Below the pieces are notes generated by a model. The model did not search any database. It had not been told where the DNA came from and saw nothing but the letters and a program-made list of their open reading frames with translations. From contig OZ023264.1 of NCBI GenBank assembly GCA_964006375.1, positions 16,440,225 through 16,504,224 on the forward strand: a stretch of DNA of 64,000 bases, in the 5' to 3' direction. Source of the DNA: Tillus elongatus (taxonomy: Eukaryota; Arthropoda; Insecta; Coleoptera; Cleridae). Shown here in pieces: positions 60,490 through 64,000 of this stretch. The position numbers were made by a program, and so were the translations under genes. Within the stretch, counting starts at the first letter, position 1. Every line of letters begins with the position of its first letter.

Positions 60490-60797
60490 TTATTTTATTT
60501 TATTTATTTATATGCATTAAAATTATACAGTGCATCTTACATAAAAGTTACAAACTTGTGGCTGTAATTGATGCGATTTGGTTAAAACATTAAACTGAAA
60601 CATATTAAAACCCTATTGACACTGACATTTCTTGCTATAAAATTTTGGTATTTCAAATTTACAATTTATTCAACCAATCTTCCGTTATTAGCACCTCCAA
60701 TATTTCCTCTACATCCTTTGAACTTCCCAACCCTTTTACACCCCAAAACAGTTTTCTTTCAACTTTAGTTTAATAAGATTTTCAAACATTTTAGGAC

Positions 60798-60798
<1 letters not shown>
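60484..60798. other. Unassigned sequence
   Basis: No feature seen. Confidence 0.4.
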
Positions 60799-60876
<78 letters not shown>

Positions 60877-60950
60877 CCAACCGATAACTCAAAAAATACC
60901 TCACTGATTTGGACCAAATTTGGGAATTACCACGTTGAATAATTACAGCT
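60799..60950 (-). repeat. (TA)n and short TA-core left-arm piece
   Basis: (TA)n to 60871, then CCAACCGATAACTCAAAAAATA and GACCAAATTTGGGAATT in reverse orientation. It joins directly to the end of the Tc1 gene below. Confidence 0.6.
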
Positions 60951-61940
60951 CTACACCTATTGCTCATAGACAAAATAAGATTGTAAAGGCTTCCTTGTGG
61001 TAAACGTGCCCACTCGGCTGTCACAAGCTCCTGGAATGTTAAAGCATTGTTGATGTTGGTGTGGAGTAATTGTTCGTTGAAGCATATCCCAGACATGGTC
61101 TATCGGATTCAGTTCCGGAGATTGGGCTGGCCATGGTAAAACCTCATTTCCTACGTTATTCAACCAGTTGGTTACGATGCGTGCGGTGTGTGGACGGGCA
61201 TTATCATGCATTCGGAGAAAGTTTTGACCAAGAGCGCCTGCAAATCGATGCACGATGGATTGAAGAATGGTATCCACATATAGCTGAGCTGTTCGGAAGC
61301 GATTTGGAAAAACGAGTTCAGTTCTGCCGCCAATAATTATTCCGCCCCATGCCATTATTGTTCCACCTCTGTATGTGTACACTTCCTGAATATGTCTTAA
61401 GCGTTCCGCATTTTCAGATCGTCTCCACACCCTTATTCGACGAGAATCCGGATGAAAACCATATCTAGATTCGTCTGTGAATAAAACTGTAGCCCAATTA
61501 TCTGCAGTCCAATTAATATAATTTTGACACCAGTCCAATCTGGCAGCGCGACTGCCTCTGGGAATAAGTGGACATCTGAGTGGACGTCTACTAGAGACAT
61601 TTGCTTCGTGAAGGCGATTTCTTAGAGTATCTCGGCTAATGGTTACATTATGCGCCCTTTGCAGAGTTGTAACCAATTCAAGTGCCGTAATTGTAGGCGG
61701 ACTTCTGGCAGTTAAACATAAAAATCTATCCTGACCTTCCGTCCTAAAGCGTCCTCGTCCTGGATGTTGCTCGGACGAACTGCCAGTCTTCCTAAAACGC
61801 CTCCATAAACGACTTATCACACTTTGGGAAACACCCATCCGCTTAACTACTTCATTCTGTCGCATGTCCGCTTGAAGAAGGCCTACCGCTCGATTCATTT
61901 CGTCTAAAGCCAAATGGCGCCATTCCATGGTAAAACACAA
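60945..61940 (-). pseudogene. Tc1-like transposase, nearly complete, one frameshift
   Basis: The minus-strand frame starts at 61940 (an internal Met at 61928, MEWRHLALDEM, may be the real start). The N-terminal paired-like helix-turn-helix is LLQADMRQNEVVKRMGVSQS; a GRGRF basic hook follows; the second helix-turn-helix is near VTISRDTLRNRLHEANVSSR. The DDE core has VLFTDESRYGFHPDSRRIRV (first Asp), MAWGGIIIGGRTELVF, and FLRMHDNARPHTARIVTNWL (second Asp). The third site is SPELNPIDHVWD, 34 residues later; Tc1 usually has PIEHVWD, so the Glu is Asp here. A frameshift near 61045-61060 moves the C-terminus to another frame (FQELVTAEWARLPQ), which then runs into TA-core sequence. Cut-and-paste transposase when intact. 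Confidence 0.88.
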
Positions 61941-62193
61941 TATTTTATATGCAGCTACTAAACAACAACTGAGGAATGACTGAATTCGAAACTAAATTCA
62001 ACGGTACATATGAAAATTCTACTTTTATCATATATCGGGTTTATCAATTTTGATATCATTTTAACTTTTTTTAACAACAGATGGTTATATGTTGAGTGCG
62101 TGCAATTTGACCTATTCCGAAATCAATTTGTTTCCTTTTTTTTTGTATTATTTAAAAAGACCCCTAGACTTTTCCGATATATATTTATATATA

Positions 62194-62194
<1 letters not shown>
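61941..62194. other. Tc1 5' flank, no terminal repeat identified
   Basis: A Tc1 inverted repeat would be expected here but no partner is visible at the other side. Confidence 0.4.

Positions 62195-62272
<78 letters not shown>
62195..62272. repeat. (TA)n microsatellite
   Basis: Pure TA tract with short TATATT variants upstream. Confidence 0.9.
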
Positions 62273-62275
<3 letters not shown>

Positions 62276-62773
62276 CTATGTATAGACATAGGATAGAAAT
62301 TAGAATAATAATATTAAAAAATAATGGTCAAATTATTTTAGTAGTGCAATAGAACTAAATGAATATAATTTAAATGGAAATCTAAAGAGGTTTTATGTTG
62401 TTATTTTATAAGAATTAGTATTAAGTTAAAGTAAAATATATTGATAATGCAGTAGATATCGTGAAATAAAAAGCAAGATAAAGTGAAACAAACAATTTTT
62501 TGTATGGTTTGCTATCTAGTGATAAGAGACTTGTGGTGAGATTGATAGTCGAGAAGAACCGGTTGAGAGGTCGAAGGCAAAACAGCCGAGAGACAGTAAA
62601 AGAGGATTCAGCTGGAGAACGTTGAGGAGTGAACAGGTAGAAGGTGCCTGGTCCACAGGAGAGGTGCCTGGTAATAATATAGTTGCCAGGGGTAGTTAAT
62701 CAAGAAGATAATGACTGAAAATAAATAAAACAGTTAAAGCTAATCAACCAAAACAACAGAATTTCATAAAAGA
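62273..62773. other. Unassigned sequence
   Basis: A purine-rich patch at 62530-62700 (GGTGCCTGGTCCACAGGAGA) differs from its surroundings but no element is recognised. Confidence 0.35.
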
Positions 62774-62957
62774 AATCCAAATACCATCTTTGTGGACATG
62801 GTGTACAGGAATGTGTAAGGTGACCGATAATTAACAAGCCAAATCTCTGGTTCTAACAATGCAATCAAAGAATCCAAATACCATCTTTGTGGACATGGTC
62901 TACAGGAATGTGTAAGGTGACCGATAATTAACAAGCCAAATTTCTGGTTCTAACAAT
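62774..62957 (+). repeat. ~98-bp tandem duplication
   Basis: Two near-identical copies containing CAAATACCATCTTTGTGGAC and GTGTAAGGTGACCGATAATT. Confidence 0.9.
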
Positions 62958-63267
62958 GTAAGTGATTTGATACTGAATAATATGTTTCTGTTATTAATAA
63001 CCTATTATGGTATATTATGCAACTAATTTGTCCCTTAATTTGTTATTTAATATTTGTGAATTTTAATTTCAATGGGTAATCACCATTAAAGATGCCTAAC
63101 TTTGTATAAAACAATGTAAGTAATTTGATACTGAATAATATGTTTCTGTTATTAATAACCTATTATGGTATATTATGCAACTAATTTGTCCCTTAATTTG
63201 TTATTTAATATTTGTAAATTTTAATTTCAATGGGTAATCACCATTAAAGATGCCTAACTTTGTATAA
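62958..63267 (+). repeat. ~159-bp tandem duplication
   Basis: Two near-identical copies containing TTTGATACTGAATAATATG and CAATGGGTAATCACCATTAA, directly after the 98-bp duplication. TGTAAGT at the first junction is shared by both sets. Confidence 0.9.
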
Positions 63268-63689
63268 TTAGATTTTCATTTAAATCTCCTGGCCTTCATA
63301 ATAGAAGTGGTAATGCATAATTAAAATAGAAAAAGACCAAGTAATTAGCAAAGACCAATTATACAAAAGAATTACCAAAAATAAAAATAAAAACAAGTTG
63401 AATCCTTAAAATCCTGAGAGGGCTGAGCAAATTAGAAGTAATTAAGGCGGTAAGTGAGTAAAATAAATTATACTTCTAATTGACGGGGTAATATTTGCAG
63501 GTTTTGGCTTATTAAAAGTATATTAGATAATGATATTGGCAAACAGTGAGTTGCCTGGCGTCCCAACGGTATAAATTATTAATATAAAGATATATTAGAA
63601 ATTAGATTTATGATTAGAAGTAATTAATGTAATATCAGCATCTAATTAGTAATTAACAAATCATTAATTAAAAAGCCAGACCATAGCAA
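63268..63689. other. Unassigned sequence
   Basis: No feature seen. Confidence 0.4.
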
Positions 63690-63932
<243 letters not shown>

Positions 63933-64000
63933 TATCCTGTAACTTTACTAGTTTTTGTGTTATGGTTTATCAACATACAAAATGCAGGTAGCCTGCTAGA

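Overview
This window is gene-poor, AT-rich eukaryotic DNA, almost certainly from an arthropod and probably an insect. The evidence is the mix of decayed transposons: mariner-type, Tc1, hAT, piggyBac, Penelope, CR1-like, Jockey-like and I-type elements plus tRNA-derived SINEs. There are also 22 long (TA)n tracts and one 200-N scaffold gap (58093-58292). I recognise no host gene with confidence. Three short segments (28562-28693, 47944-48202, 51231-51326) look exon-like but are unidentified. The species cannot be fixed from sequence alone.

Layout. 0-5 kb: a TA-core repeat, then three broken Jockey-like reverse transcriptase pieces, the last inverted. 4.9-7.5 kb: a mariner-like element inserted in the (TA)n heart of a TA-core repeat. 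9.3-11.4 kb: Penelope-like copy 1, then a non-LTR endonuclease fragment. 11.4-14.8 kb: mostly unassigned. 14.9-18.3 kb: three mariner fragments. 20.9-23.4 kb: a deleted hAT element with 8-bp target duplications carrying a nested tandem array of ~308-bp units. 23.8 kb: a SINE. 24.4-25.5 and 51.7-52.8 kb: two long copies of the TA-core repeat. 25.9-28.3 kb: a CR1-like element. 29.6-32.2 kb: a near-intact DD41D mariner-type element with 465-bp terminal inverted repeats. 33.0-35.4 kb: a 5'-truncated I-type retrotransposon with an open RT-RNase H frame and 14-bp target duplications. 37-41.5 kb: a mariner fossil holding a 368-bp insertion, then Penelope-like copy 2. 41.6-45.6 and 48.9-52.8 kb: TA-core repeats and ~310-bp MITEs. 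46-47.8 kb: another mariner. 53.8-62 kb: mariner, piggyBac, CR1-like and Tc1 remnants. The end holds tandem duplications and a compound (TA)n tract.

Most interesting system. Each ~308-bp unit of the array at 21457-23195 can fold as a type I hammerhead ribozyme: CUGAAGA core, 5-bp helix II, GAAA, self-complementary helix III, GUC cleavage triplet, and a long two-part helix I. The array is bounded by 16-bp target duplications. This is the layout expected of a metazoan retrozyme, a non-autonomous retroelement thought to use Penelope-like machinery. Penelope-like remnants with their own hammerhead-like termini, a separate 368-bp hammerhead-bearing insertion with 12-bp target duplications, and a second retrozyme locus interrupted by a CR1-like element lie in the same 64 kb. 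Both retrozyme loci contain head-to-head units, which is unusual.

A second theme is a family of interspersed repeats built as left arm, (TA)n core, and right arm ending in a hairpin that finishes in CTAA. The layout resembles Helentron-associated (DINE/HINE) elements. Mariner-type elements, which target TA, have landed inside these cores.
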